Origin: Mastigamoeba balamuthi
Taxonomy: Eukaryota; Evosea; Mastigamoebida; Mastigamoebidae
Direction: 5' to 3'
Assembly: GCA_902651635.1 (NCBI GenBank)
Contig: CACRSC010000035.1
Span: forward strand, 295,137-359,136
Length of the DNA stretch: 64,000 bases
In this document: positions 33,801 through 45,141 of the stretch, piece by piece
How the letters are laid out: every line of letters begins with the position of its first letter
Position numbering within the stretch: position 1 is the first letter of the stretch
The notes under the pieces: generated by a model
The model's database searches: none
Told to the model about the DNA's origin: nothing
Seen by the model: the letters and a program-made list of their open reading frames with translations, nothing else
Translations under genes and position numbers: made by a program

Positions 33801-34996
33801 GGCCGTCGGCATCGCCCGGGCAGCCCTCTGGCGCTACTGGTACAGCCTCTTCCTCTTCGCCGTGCCCGCCAGCGCCTTCCTCACGTGGAAGGGCTACTTC
33901 GCCGTCAAGCTCAACTGGAAGGAGGTGCGCGGCTGCTCTGCGCGCTTCCTTCGTCTCCGCACTCACTCGGCGGGACGGCAGCAACCGAGGATCGTGCGCC
34001 AAGGCCTCAGCGACGTTGTCATCACGGGGGAGTTCCCCCAGGGCGGCGGCATCAGGCTGAGCATCAGGGCCACCAAGCCGGCCGAGCTGACCATCAAGCA
34101 GGCCATCCTCAAGGTACCCCCACACCTCCGCTGCTGCTGCTGCTGCTCGTCTGTCGCTCTGAAGCAAAACAAACGACCCGCAGATCGAGAGCGACGAGTT
34201 CTGGAGGCTGGTGGCGCAGGTGGTCAAGGGGGGGCAGCAGCTCGTGTCGACGTTCAAGATCCTGCTGTACCCCGTCAAGCTGGTGCCCGACTACCTCAAC
34301 GCGCAGGACTTCGCCGCGGGGCGCACGGACCTCAGCACGGCCATCAGCTTCGGCACCGAGGGCCGCTGGAAGATCAAGAAGAAGCTCGTCCTGCGCTACG
34401 CCCAGGCCATCGTCGAGCGCGGCGACCCCGAGGTCCGCCTCGTCGTCGAGTTTGGCGTCAAGGGCCTCCGCTGGCAGCGCTACGGCACGCTCTGCGAGGC
34501 CACCACCCGCCTCAGCGTCCTCCTCCACTGCGTCGAGCACGGCCTGCCCCTCCCCATGCCCGGCGCCCCTGCTGCCCCCGCGGCCCCTGCTGCTGGCGCT
34601 GCCGACGCCGCCCAGGAGCTCGCAGAGGGCCCTGCGCCGCCAGCCGTTGTGGAGGTTGCGGAGCAGAGCTCCGAGAGAGCGCTGTCTCCGCCTCCTCCGC
34701 CACCGCCACCGCCGCCACGGGACGCCTCGCCTGAGAGCGCGCGCCCCCGGGGGGCCGAGGACGACGTGCCGACGGCAGAGGACGTGGAGAGGCTGCAGCG
34801 GGAGCAGGCGGGGCTGCTGGAGGTGCTGGGGGCGCTCGGCATCGAGAGGCACGTGCTGCTGGCCGCCGTCTGGGCCGTCGAGCGCGACGGCGCGCAGGTC
34901 TCGCAGCAGAGCGTGCTCGACGCCGCGCTGGCAGAGCCCCTGCCCGGGCGCCTGCAGCTGGCCGCAGGCATCGTCGCCGCGCTGCTGCAGCCGTGA
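27838..34996 (+). CDS. giant multipass membrane protein built from repeated Asp-Ile-Pro/Trp-Arg modules, unknown family
   Basis: One spliced gene of roughly 1,900-2,000 codons. The middle part (about 28800-32300) is at least 17 copies of a module: a charged helix, then x-[LI]-D-[ILV]-[PF]-F, a 10-15 residue hydrophobic stretch, then [WY]-R-[x]-P and a basic residue. Examples: LIDVPIIVMAAVV...LWRAPIM, LLDIPTFLAAALVV..VYRAPTM, IIDLPFIPMGLFV...VWRSPAF. Modules largely coincide with exons. The C-terminal third differs: several long hydrophobic helices (32770-33520, 33690-33900), a small soluble beta-rich part (VVITGEFPQGG), then a Pro-rich and UBA-like end. The start at 27838 is the first ATG of the first hydrophobic exon. 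I do not recognise the family; a transporter, channel-like or structural membrane role cannot be chosen from sequence. Confidence 0.75.
28316..28546 (+). repeat. tandem duplication of about 110 bases inside an intron
   Basis: Two copies (about 28316-28424 and 28428-28546) share GTAATTCCGGCAAAATATC, CGTTTCC.GAATCGCGATAT, GGGCACTCA.C and CTGTGCAGGAGG. Each carries a possible CAG acceptor at its end, so the duplication doubled the 3' splice site before the next exon of the giant membrane gene. Confidence 0.75.
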
Positions 34997-35209
34997 CAGG
35001 CCCGCCCCCTTCCCCCCGCGCCTCTCCCCTCGTGTTGCGAGTTCGTCTTTATTACGGTGAGAACGGCCAGCAGAGCCCCTCCCTCTGCTGTGCACACATG
35101 CGTCAATAAGAGCAACCCCTTGACACCCACAGCAGGCCAGCAGCCCATCTGCTGCCTCTGCTGCCTCTGCTGCCCTCTGCTGCCCTCTGCTGCCCTCTGC
35201 GCCCGGATC
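34997..35209. other. convergent 3' spacer
   Basis: Two genes end toward each other across 213 bases. TTTATT at 35048 reads as AATAAA for the minus-strand gene. Repeats of TGCCCTCTGC follow at 35160-35200. Confidence 0.5.
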
Positions 35210-36925
35210 TCAGGGCGAGTCGTGGCGACGGCGGCGGCGGCCCTCGCTCTCGCTCCCAGAGTCGCTGCTGCTGCCGCTGCTGCTGCTGCTGGCGGCGGCG
35301 GCGGTCTTGCTGTTGTTGCTGGCGGGGCTGTGCACGCGCGGCTGCTTGTGGTCGGGGGACCGCGAGCGCGACCGCTGCCTGTCGTCCCTGTCCCGCTGCT
35401 TCTCCGCCGCGATCTCCCTCTCCTTCTCCTTCTCCCGGGCCCTCTGCTCGTCCTCCCTGCGGGGCGGCGAGTGCTGCCGCTTGCGCCTCGCCTCGTCCTC
35501 GGACCCCGACGACGACGACGACGTGGTGGGCGACGCCGAGCGCGAGCGCCTCGCCGGGGGCTGCCTCGCCTCCACCGCCTTGCCGCTGCTGCCGCCGCCG
35601 CCGCCTCCTGCCCCGTTGCTGGTCGGCCTGCCCTCGGCAGCGCGGCGCCGGGGGCTCGCGGACCTGCTCCTGCTGCGGCTGCGGCTGCGGCGACGTTCCT
35701 CGCGCTTGTGGCCCCCGTCGCTCTGGCGCTGCTCCTTGCGCTCCTCGGGAGACCTGTCGCGCGGGCGGTCGCGGGTCTCCTCGCCCCTGCGCCGCGCGTC
35801 GCTGCGGTCGCGGTGGTCGTCGCGCGGGTGGCCCTCGTCCCGGCGCTGCTCGCGGCGGTCCTCGTCCCTGTCGCGCTGGCCGCGGCCCTCGTCGCCTGCG
35901 CGGCGCTCCTCGGGCGCCTCGCTCTTGGCCGCTGCTGCGCCGCTGCCCTTGGCGCCCTCGGCGTGCGGCTGCTCCTTGCGCTCCTTGCGCTCCTCGTGCT
36001 CCCCGTGCTCCTTGTGGGCCTTGGGGTCCGCGTGCTTGACAGAGGCCCGCTTGCTCTTGCGGCTCTTGCCGTCCGACTCTGACGACGACGACGAGGAGCT
36101 CGACGTCTCCGAGTCCGAGTCAGACGACCCCGACGACGACGAGGAGCCGCTCGTCGTGCCCGACGACGACCCCGAGTCCGAGTCCGAGTCGGACGTGTCG
36201 CTGGCGCCGCCGTTCTCCTTGCGCCTGCGCTTGCGCTCCTCCTCCATCTGCCCGGGGGCCCCACCCGCGTCAGCACAGGGCGCCCAGCCCACCTCCCCAG
36301 GGCGGCACCTTGATGGCCCTGCGCTCCCTGGCGGCGCGCCTGAGCTGCTTGCGGATCTTGGCCCTGTGCCTGCGCAGCTCGTCCTCGATCTGCTCGCGGC
36401 TGAAGGGCAGCGGCTGGGGCGGGCCCTCGAGCTCCCGCGGCGGCGGGCGCTGCCCCGCGGCCCCCGCCAGCACGGCGCTCCGCGACGGGCGCGAGACGTA
36501 CGCCGCCTCCCCCTTGCACTGGTACGTCCAGTGCCCCGTCTGCAGGCACCGCTGGCACTGCTGCAGCTGCGACGTCCGGCCCCCCGCCCCCCTGCAGGCC
36601 CCGGCGCGGTTTATTTTCCAGATCTCTTTCAAGATCTGTGGGCGGCAGTGCAGGCGGAGGGGACGAGGAGGGGACGAGAGAGGGCGGAGAGAGGGCGGGG
36701 AGAGGGCGGGTGCTCGCGTACGGGCGCTGGATGGGGGTGAAGGAGGGCAGGACGGAGGCCTCGGTGCTGTTGGCGTACATCTGGCGGCGCATGGCGCGGC
36801 GCTGGGCCCAGCGGCTGGTGCCCTCGCCCTCCTGGCAGGCGCGGGGGGAGAGCCAGGGTCAGCACGGGGTGGGACGCGGGGGCACGCACCACGATGCCCA
36901 TGGGCTGGTCGCGGTCGCGCTCCAT
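35210..36925 (-). CDS. ZCCHC10-like zinc-knuckle protein with long Arg/Ser-rich tail
   Basis: The start at 36925 gives MERDRDQPMGIV, spliced to a basic segment (RWAQRRAMRRQ) like the N-terminus of animal ZCCHC10. A single knuckle CQRCLQTGHWTYQC (about 36520-36560) is followed by a basic YVSRPSRSAVL stretch, also typical of ZCCHC10. After an intron near 36290-36250 the tail is a long low-complexity region with acidic Ser/Asp runs, then Arg/Ser/Glu-rich repeats of RS-domain character. Known relatives are nuclear and RNA-related, but function is poorly defined. The tail is longer than in animals. Most of the antisense frame across this tail is an artefact of composition. Confidence 0.8.
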
Positions 36926-37172
36926 TCTCTCTCGACGCGCAAAGACCGGGCTGCTTTTCGCAGAGATACGGGTATCTATTCCGGGGGGAGATTTTTGCGA
37001 AATATCTATGGTTCGTGATTCCATATCCCAGCTGTTGCGATGGGTGGCAGGGGAGTGCTGCTGGGAAGCCTGTGGTGCTCTGTTGATTCGTATAGGAGGC
37101 TCTATGCCTGGGGGGTGGTGGGATGGCGGGTTGTCCGGGTGTGCACGGGGGAGAGGGGGTCCCTCTCTGCTG

Positions 37173-39166
37173 CTCAGCACACGACGCAGTCGGAGATCCT
37201 GCCCTCGGTCTTGAGCGTCTCGTACTCCCTCTTGATCGCCTCGTCGTCGTCACTAGATTCGCGTATCTTCGCGTCAGTCGGGAAATGGCCCCGTGGGTGC
37301 CGCACCCGAGGGCCGCCCTCAGCGTCTTGACCATGCACGCGTCGCAGAGGTCCTTGACGACGTCCCTCTCGCCGGGCATCGTGGCCTGCCGGCGGGGGAA
37401 AGTGTCACATCAGGGAATTGAGTGCCAATCCGAATTGAATCGGGAAAATGCGGGGAGGCGGGGGTTACGATGTTGGAGAAGTAGTGCTGCCCGACGCAGA
37501 TGTTCGTGTGGCAGCCCGAGCACTCGCGGGTGGACCTGGGGTTACGCTCCTGCTGGTCCTTGAAGTGCCACTTCCTGACCTCCAGTGTCTGCAGCGCGAG
37601 AATTCAAATCGAATTCAGATTGAGTTTGAATTCAGCCCCCAATTCTACAGGGCGGGCGAGAAATAAAGAAAAAGAGGCAGGGCCCCTGGCCAGGCGTGCG
37701 GGCACCTTGTTCTTGCCCTCGACGATGCCGCGGTTGTTGTACACTGCGCGGGGCGGGTGCCGGGTGAGGGGGATCTAGAAAATGGGCGATTTGCCCGATC
37801 TGCAGCGGAAATCCTCACCGTGCAGCGCGACGGCGAGGTGCTCGGGCGAGGGGAAGGCCTTGTTCGTCGTCGCCGGCTTGGGGGCCGTCTCGTCGCCGAT
37901 CTGGTTGTAGCTCATCTTGCAGGCAGAGGGTTGGGCGCTGGTTTTGAACCAAACAGCAGTGGAGAGATTCCGTGGGCCTGGGTATCTCAGATTCTTTCTC
38001 TCTGTCACCTCCGCGGCGAACAGGCGTTTCCCTGATCTGCAGACGAAAAAGACCTGCGTTGATTCTCACAGCATTCTCAGTGTGTTCTCTGAGGCACAGA
38101 CCCACAGGGTCGGCTGGTCAGTGGCCAGAGGGCGGGCTCTCTACTGGTCCTGCGATCCCATGACAATGGTCCAGAGGTTCTCGGGTCCCTCGGCGCGCTT
38201 GAAGTCCAGCGCTGTGTTGCAGCACACCTCGTACTCGAGCCCGTTGTTCGAGGGCACCGGCACCTCTGCTGCCCACAGGCACTCGTTGGTCATGTTGTGG
38301 GCGATCACGACCTTGTCCGATATCTATTCGCCCGAAGCCCGCATCGGTGGTGTGTGTCAGCCAGAGATGGGGGTCGATGTAGCGTTGGTTGATGTGATGT
38401 GACGTGCTGTCCAGGTTGGTGTGTACCTCTACGGGCTGGCCTTCCTTCTCGAAGCGCAGCTGCGGGTCGTAGTACTTGAACACCCACGCGGCGTCGGGCC
38501 CGACGGTGCTCGTCGTCGCCACCTCCTGCTTCTTCGTCGCCCTCGAGAAGATCGACGGCGTCCTCTTTGTCGAGCGCAGGAACAGCTGTGTGGCCCGCAC
38601 ACGCAACGCACGCCACCCAGCACGGCCGTATAAGAGGTGATGCATAGCTTGTGGTGGTGGTGGTGCTGCTGCTGCTGCTGTTATACCTGCTTGGGGCACG
38701 CTGGGTGGCTGGCCAGGAGGAACTTGTCGTTGTACTTGACGACGCTCGTGTCGAACTCGCCCGAGGGCGGGGGCGCGCGGCCGTCGTCGAACCTGACGAT
38801 GATGAACGCGTTCCTCGGCGTCGGCCTGCCCTTGAGCGTCGGCGCCGCCGTGACGGCGCACACGTCGGTGGCCGAGAGGTCGCCGGGCCTGAGGCACTCG
38901 TCGGGGTCGACGCAGAGCGGGGCCCCGTTGGCCTTGTCGCAGGCGAGCATGATGATGTCGCCGTAGTGCACGACGCCGCCGTCCGAGGGGCTGAGCTCGG
39001 CGGTCTTGGACGACGCGGCGAGCGAGGATCCCAGGGCCGTGGTGGCCGTCTGGCCCAGCTCGCGGCGGCGCTGGTAGTCGAGGCGCCGCAGGCGGTGCAG
39101 CTCCTCCTCCTCGCGCCAGTTGCCCACGTGGGTCTTGGAGGTGTACTTGGGCTCGCCCATCATCAT
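37173..39166 (-). CDS. CFAP161: CFAP161-like flagellar protein with C-terminal Cys-rich extension
   Basis: The N-terminal exon reads HVGNWREEEELHRLRRLDYQ, then VHYGDIIMLAC, GDLSATDVCAV and RNAFIIVRF, matching CFAP161 (a microtubule inner protein of ciliary doublets). The next exon has AAWVFKYYDPQLRFEKEGQP and a later one DKVVIAHNMTNECLWAAE, LEYEVCCNTALDFKRAE and ENLWTIVMG, again in CFAP161 order. Further exons encode a zinc-binding-like pair (CSGCHTNICVGQ and DLCDACMVK) and end REYETLKTEGRISDCVVC. Whether this C-terminal part belongs to the same transcript, or starts separately at KMSYNQIGDE near 37917, is not settled. The start at 39166 is the first of three consecutive Met codons. The gene implies a flagellated stage. 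Confidence 0.7.
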
Positions 39167-39330
39167 CCTTGCCGCTTGCGTACTCACAAGAAGGGTATCT
39201 CTGCGGCTATCTTTAGTGCGCGCTGCGAAATCCTCACCGATGATGCGAGCGCCCACGTGTTGTGCTACGTGATCTCCGTGTTTCGAGTTAATCTCCGGGT
39301 TCCCCAGACGGATTGAGGGTCTTCAAGCCC

Positions 39331-41050
39331 ATGCCGGACCCATTCTGCTCCGCTGTCTCAGTGCGTCCTCGCCTCCTCAGCAGACCCACGCTCCACTGAC
39401 CCTTGGCCCACTCGCAGTCGCTGGGGGTGCTGCTGGCGCTGTTCCTGCAGGCCGCAGCGGCCATGGCTGCCGACTGGGACGCCTACCGCGTGTGCACCAC
39501 CGACTCGACCCCCGCGCAGTGCACCCTGAGGCACGCCCAGCCGCCAGCCCCCCCCCCTCCTCCTGCCCTCACTCGCGGGGGCGCTCGGCAGTGGCGCGAC
39601 GACGGCGGTGATGGCGCTGGACGTGGTGGCGGTGGTCCCGGGGCTCGGGGCGCTCCTCGCGAGCCTCGCGGGGTGCCAGCAGCCGCAGCAGCACCGCCGG
39701 CAGAGACCCCGCGGCTGCAGGGCTGCCTTTGGGGTGCTCTGCTCTGCTGAGCTGCTCCTGGCCGTTGTCAGTGCGCCTCCGCTCTCTGGAGCTCTCTGTC
39801 TCTCTCTGTCTCTCTGTCTCTCTCTGCTCTCTCTGTCTTGATCTCTATGTCTTTATGTCTCTGTCTGTATCTCAGTCTTTCTGTCTTTCTGTCTCTAGGT
39901 CTCCATGTCTCTCTGTCTTTATGTCTTTTATGTCTTTCTCTGTCTCTGTCTCTCAGCCTTGCTCTGTCTCTGTCTGTCTTTCTGTCTCTAGGTCTCTCTC
40001 TCGTCTCTATGTCTTTCTTTGTCTCTTTCTGTCTTGCTGTCTCGGTGTCTCTCTCTGTCTCTCTCTGTGTGAGGCTGGGGGCTCAGTGCCGACCGGGTCG
40101 GGGTGCCGCAGCCGCTGCAGCGCGGCCAGTGGCGTGGGCCGTTACAGGGACGAGGCCCGCGGGGTTCACCGACAGCCCGCGGCGGGCGTGGTGGCTCGGC
40201 CTCGAGATCCTCAGCGCCCTCGTCCTGAGCTCTGTCCTCCTCTGCTCCGCTGCCTCCTCCGCGCCCGCGCCCACAAGCAGCAGCAGCAGCAGCAGCGACG
40301 CGCTGCCTGCAGACGTGGCCAAGGCTGAGCGCCAGCCGCTGGTGGGAGCAGCAGAGCCCGCGGGGCTGCTCCGCACACCACAGGGCCCCAGCGATGCGCG
40401 CGAGGGCGGCCGCTTTGCCTCGGAGCTCGTGCCGTTGGCCGTCTTCGCCGCAGCGGCCGCAGCGTCGCTCCGCGCCCTGCAGTGGCCCAGTGCCGAGAGC
40501 TTGTCTGCTGCCTGCAGCAGCGACTACGACTGCGCCGACTGCAGCCTCGCGTGCGCCCCCATCCCCTCTCGCTCGCGGAGCTCTGAGCCCTCTGGACGGG
40601 AGCAGAAAGACGATGCTGGCCACGTGGCTGCTCGAGGTCGCCGGCGCCGTCTGCGGGGGCCTCGCGGCGCTGAGGGAGCTGCACTACGCCGTGCAGAGGC
40701 TCAACGAGCGCAGCAAGCCCGGGGTGCTCGTGCTCTGCGCGGCCGCCACAGTGTGCTACGCCATCGCCCTCGCAGAGCTCCTGGTGGGCTGGGCGACAGC
40801 TGCGGCCAAGGCCGGCAGCGCTGGAGCGCCAGAGTTCCTCTCGGGGGACGACAGGCGGCAGTGGCTCGCGTTCACAGTGGTCGCCACGCTCGCGGGGGCG
40901 TCTGCGGTGGTGCGCCTGGCCTACAGGTACCCCTGGGCCTCCGCCTGCGGCAACACTGCTGGTGGTAGGCAGGGTGAGCCCGGCCAGGTGTTGCCCAGCC
41001 CTCCGAGCTACTCTGCCCTGTCTCAGGCCGGCAATGTCGGGTGCGTGTAG
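39331..41050 (+). CDS. eight-TM duplicated-tetraspan protein with PPxY tail (family member I)
   Basis: A short first exon (MPDPFCSAVS) is followed by TM1 and a Cys-containing loop, then an exon with TM2-TM3 (MALDVVAVVPGLGALLASLA). After a long intron full of TCTCTGTC repeats comes VAWAVTG...FTDSPRRAWWLGLEIL (TM4). The second half repeats the plan: ELVPLAVFAAAAAASLRALQ (TM5), QWPSAES and a Cys loop, MLATWLLEVAGAVCGGLAAL (TM6), TM7, then DDRRQWLAFTVVATLAGASA (TM8). The tail contains PSPPSYSAL (a PPxY motif) and ends GCV. Both halves align with each other, so the protein is probably an ancient 4+4 duplication. The family is not recognised; plasma-membrane or endosomal location is inference. Confidence 0.75.
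39778..40075. repeat. degenerate TCTCTGTC pyrimidine repeat in an intron
   Basis: About 300 bases of imperfect TCTCTGTCTTTATG units make up most of the intron between the TM3 and TM4 exons of family member I. The other three members have ordinary intron sequence at this place, so the expansion is local. Confidence 0.85.
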
Positions 41051-41714
41051 CCCGCGGCTTCACTGCATGCTCGCATGTTCCCAAACTCGCTGGTGCAAGT
41101 GCTGCCAGCGCAATGTCAATACACTACGCCCTCCTGGGCATGAGAGCCACTTGTAGATGGGCAGGCAGCGCTGGCTCTCCTCTATGTTGCCCAAGTGACA
41201 CTTACTACCATAGAGTTGAGCTCGAGGTGAGCCAGGGCCCTGAGGTCCGAGTCCTCGGCCCGATGCCCAGCAGGCGTCGCAGCAGACGGAGAATATCGGT
41301 GATGGTCACTCCAGGGGCGCACCGGTTCGACGGGACTGAGGGCTGACTCCAGCCGAGGGCTACAGCTGTATGAGCAGGTCCCTGCGGCCCAGGTGCTCCT
41401 GCAGGCCGCCCGATCGACGTCGTCAGCAGCCCTGGGGTGTGACCTCTCTCAGCTCATATCACACTCTTCGCTCATTCGACCCCCTGTGCTTCTTGTTGCT
41501 GGCCATGGCAGCCTGGCCCACAGACCGCTTTTCCCGTGCTACATACACATTTTGTGCACTACCACATTGCGGAGTGCTCGCTCATTCACAAGGGGGCAGC
41601 ATTTAAGCGATCATCACTGGCCAGCCACTGCCTCTGGAAGAGGGACAGGCCAACGCCATTGTTGAGCCTGCGACCCCCGGACTGAGAGGAACTCGAACCA
41701 ATTTACACCCTTCT
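41051..41714. other. intergenic, no supported gene
   Basis: This spacer lies between the 3' end of family member I and the 3' end of small membrane gene a. Short frames here resemble nothing. No repeats or RNA genes were recognised. Confidence 0.45.
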
Positions 41715-42278
41715 CTAGACAGCTGCGCCGTTGCTCCGGTGCGAGTCCACAACGGCCGCGCAGACGATAAAGGCGACCAGCGGGTAGACGAGCCCGTAGA
41801 GCAGCGGGAACGCGAACGACCCCAGGGCGTTGGCCTCCCCCCACTGTTTGCCGCCCCTCGCGTGAGCCCCAGCGCAGCCAACGCCGCCCCCCTCTCTGCC
41901 GTGGCTGCGCACCATCCTGTCGAACTCGGTGCGGGCCCTGCACCTCCACAGGGAGCCCACCCACATGCAGGGCGGGGCCACCATCCCTGCCAGGAACAGC
42001 GCCATGGGCACGTACGTCGGCTGCTGCTCCTCGGGCCCCTGCCCGCACTCTGCCGCCCACTGCGGCTCCCCTGCGACTGCCAGCGGCCGGCCCGAGCATG
42101 CCCCGCACTTGTCGCAGACGTGCCCTGCCTGGCAGGGCCTGGCGGCCTCGCGCTGCTGCTGCTGCTGCTGGGAGACGTTGGAGTTGGAGGCCGAGGGGCT
42201 CAGCGGGGCGCCCGAGGTCGTCTCGGCCACGCGGCTGCCCTGCGCGGCGCTGGGCGTGCCAGACAGCGGCGAGCTCAT
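41715..42278 (-). CDS. small membrane protein with N-terminal Cys motif (partner gene a)
   Basis: The N-terminus is Ser/Gln-rich and contains SGTPSAAQG, related to GTPSALEG in c and GTPDTLEG in d. A Cys cluster (HVCDKCGACSGR) follows, then PTYVPMALFLAGMV as the first TM segment, a basic loop (RCRARTEFDRM), a probable short intron, and KQWGEANALGSFAFPLLYGL as the second TM segment. It pairs with gene b (HVCGTCGAVF, PSYVPMGLFVAGLL, LQWGVANIVGSV). The start at 42278 is set by the shared N-terminal motif. Function is unknown; the Cys motif could bind a metal or be modified. Confidence 0.6.
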   Translation of the reverse strand: MSSPLSGTPSAAQGSRVAETTSGAPLSPSASNSNVSQQQQQQREAARPCQAGHVCDKCGACSGRPLAVAGEPQWAAECGQGPEEQQPTYVPMALFLAGMVAPPCMWVGSLWRCRARTEFDRMVRSHGREGGGVGCAGAHARGGKQWGEANALGSFAFPLLYGLVYPLVAFIVCAAVVDSHRSNGAAV

Positions 42279-42498
42279 GGTATTCTCTCCTGTGTCGCTG
42301 GGAGTTGTGAAGAAGAACCGCAGCTCTATCGGTGGGTTCCCTTTGACTCGTTTTTTGCCGTTTTTGTACACGTTTCCGTTGTGTAATTCAGCGGAATTGT
42401 TCTCACGCATTTCGGGCCAAATGGAACCGGCGCGCGTCACGGACGTCATCGGCCAATGCAGCCCGAACGTGCACCTCTCGCCCGCCACCGCACCCCTC

Positions 42499-42955
42499 TC
42501 AGCCGAGCACATCGACGGCGAGCAGGGCGACGAGGGCGAGCACGCAGGGGAGCACAACGGAGCCCACGATGTTGGCGACGCCCCACTGCAGGGCAGCCGT
42601 GAGGCCGCGAGAGGAGGGCTGCGCAGGGGGCGCTGACACCCACCGACCTGTCGACGGCGTTGCGGGCGGCGCAGGCCCAGAGCGCCCCGGCCCACATGAG
42701 CGGCGGGAAGAGCAGCAGCCCCGCCACGAAGAGGCCCATCGGCACGTACGAGGGCGTGCTGGGCGCCTTCGGGGGCCTGTCGCACGCTGCGGGCCTGTGC
42801 AGCAGCAGCCGCTCTTCCTCTGGCAGGGCCCGCGAGCTGAAGACAGCGCCGCACGTGCCGCAGACGTGCTGCGACCCGCACGGCTTGCCTGGCGAGTGGC
42901 CACAGGTGTCCGAGAGCGGCACAGCGGCCGCAGGGGAGAGCGGGCTCGTCTCCAT
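42499..42955 (-). CDS. small membrane protein with N-terminal Cys motif (partner gene b)
   Basis: Start METSPLSPAAAVPLSDTCGH. The Cys motif HVCGTCGAVFSSR is followed by PSYVPMGLFVAGLLL (TM1) and a charged segment AARNAVDR. An intron with donor GTGGGTGTCAG then joins to a second hydrophobic stretch (LQWGVANIVGSVVLPCVLAL) ending VDVLG. It is a tandem paralogue of gene a and is divergent from family member II, whose start lies about 460 bases away. Function is unknown. Confidence 0.6.
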
Positions 42956-43412
42956 TGCTATGCTCGGACGGGAGCACACCGTGTCTGAAGGGCTGCGAGA
43001 TACGTGTGCGAGCAGCTGCACTTACTGTCGTAGGCCGAACGCAACTCCGGAAAATCGAAACACGACCAAAACCCGAATTCCGTTGGAAATCGCAAAGATG
43101 GGGAAACCGTCGGTGGGCACTGCTAGCAGCGACGTCGTTCCGCCTGCGAGCGGCGTGTGCACTCGAGCTCGGCAGTGGCCCACGGGAGGGTGGGCCCCAG
43201 GCAACCGCCACAGCCAGCACAGCGCCGAGCGGTGTGTCCGAATCCTGTTTCTGGCCGCGAAGAAGAGCAGAGGAAAAAGGGCACTCAATTGCCTGCTGCA
43301 GGGCGTCGTCACCGCGACGGTCGCCTGTGCGTCACCACTTGATTGTTTTCCTATCGACCGTGTGGGTACAGCAGGGCTTGCAGTCCTGGCGCTCAAGAGC
43401 AACGCTCTGTCG

Positions 43413-45141
43413 ATGGTGGCCCTCTCTCGTGCTGCTGTGCTGGTGCGCCTGGAGCTGCCGGCCCCCGGCTGCCTCTGCCCACTCACGCGGTGTCGTCGCA
43501 GGCTGTCGGGCTGGTGGCCGCTGCTGCCGTGCAGGTGCTGGCCTCTGTGCTGGCGATGCAGGACAGCTCTCTCAGCGGCTGCCGCGGTAACCTCTCCACG
43601 CTCTGCTCCCTGAGGTCCTCGCACAGCCCCGCCCCCTCCCAACGCTCGCTGCGGTCGCGGCATGCCTGAAGGGAGGAATGGGGCTGCGTGCGCAGCCACG
43701 TGACGACGGCGGTGGCTGTCCTCGGTGTTGCTGCGGTGGTTCTGCTGCAGGCTGCCCTCCTCGCGCGCATCGCCCTGTGCTGGCTGCCGCGCCGCTCTGC
43801 CCTGTGCCTGCACTGCTTCCGGGCCTCGTGTGTCGCCTCGCTCCTCGTGGCTGCCGTCTGTAAGCCCGCTCCCCTCGCGAGCCCTCGGGGGGCTCACAGG
43901 CGAAGACCGCGAGCGCAGATCTAAAAAAAACGAAGTCCAAAACCAATTAAGCAAAACTGAAGCAACCGTAACCCACGCGCAGCTGCGACGATGTGGCCTG
44001 TTGCCTGGCAGATGGCCGCGGGCGACGGGTTCTGGGTCAGCGCGGGCCGCGCGTGGTGGCTGGCCCTCGAGGCCTCGTGCTGCTCCCTCGTCTGCGCCGT
44101 GCTCGTCTGCTCCGCCTTTGCCGATCGCGGGAGCGTCTCCGCAGCCGCTGCTGCCAGCGCCCACACCCCGGACGACGGCCTGCGCGTCCCGCTGAAGCCC
44201 CCGAGGCCTCTGTCCGACGCTGCCCCCTGTGAGGAGCTCGGGGCAGAGCGGAGGCGGACGCCGTTCATGTTGGCAACGTGCAAGTCAATTGCGCGGGGCT
44301 CTGCGAGCCTCGTCGAGCCGCCAGAGCCGCCAGAGCAGCGGCGGCGGACCAGCGGCCCCAGCGGCGCGCACTCGGAGCTGGTCTCGCTGCTGGTGGTCGT
44401 CTGCTCCGCCGCTGCCGCGCTGTCGGCAGTGCAGTGGCCCTCCATCGAGGCCGTCAAGGCCGTGTGCCGCGCGGGCAGCGACTCAGACCCCTGCAGGCTC
44501 TCGTGCGCACACACACACCCAGCGTTGCTGCTGCCGCTGCTGCCCCGCCGATGCTGACGCAGGGTCCGCGCGTCGCAGAGAGGCGACGATGGCCGCGTGG
44601 GTGCTAGGCGTCGTCGGCGTCGTGCTGTGCGCAGCGGCGACGGCGCGGGAGCTCAGCGACCTCGTGCACAGCCGCGACCAGCGCAGGAAGCCCCTCGCCC
44701 TCTGCGTCGCTGTCCTCTCGACTCTCTGCTTCCTGGCGGGTGCGCACAGCACGCGTCCTCGTTCCTCTCTCTGGCCCCGGGACTCGTCTCACAGCGACGG
44801 GTGTGTGCGCAGCGCTGGTGGAGTTCCCCGTAGTGTGGGCTGTGGTGTCGGCCAAGGAGGGCAGCAGAGTGCCCGCGTTCGCGGCGGACAGCGGCAGGAG
44901 GCAGTGGCTCGCCCTCGAGCTGGTAGCCCTGCTGGCCGACATGGCGGTGGCCGTGCGTCTGGCGTGCGCGATGGCCAACGGCGCCATCACGTTCAGCGTG
45001 CGGCTCTCGTTCTCGGCTGGCAGCAGCCCCGCCCACGAGGGGCCTGCGCCCGCTGGCTCGCAGAACCAGGAGGGGCAGCCCCTGTTTGGCCCTCCCAGCT
45101 ACGGTGCACAGGAGGGCGGGGATGGCGAGTGTGCTGTGTGA
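43413..45141 (+). CDS. eight-TM duplicated-tetraspan protein with PPxY tail (family member II)
   Basis: First exon MVALSRAAVL, then LVAAAAVQVLASVLAMQD (TM1 and loop), HVTTAVAVLGVAAVVLLQAA (TM2-TM3 exon), WPVAWQMAAGDGFWVSAGRA with TM4, a long Ser/Pro-rich loop, ELVSLLVVVCSAAAALSAVQ (TM5), a Cys loop with CRAGSDSDPCRLSC, MAAWVLGVVGVVLCAAATAR (TM6), TM7, then EFPVVWAVVSAKEGSRVPAF and RRQWLALELVALLADM (TM8). An intron splits TM7 from EFPVVW, the same relative place as the intron before WPVAW in the first half. The tail has FGPPSYGAQ (PPxY) and ends ECAV. It is the most diverged member. Confidence 0.72.

Noticed and set aside
34480-36792. 770-codon Arg/Ala-rich minus-strand frame
   Set aside because: It overlaps the 3' end of the giant membrane gene and a shifted frame of the ZCCHC10-like gene; composition is a by-product of GC-rich low-complexity DNA.
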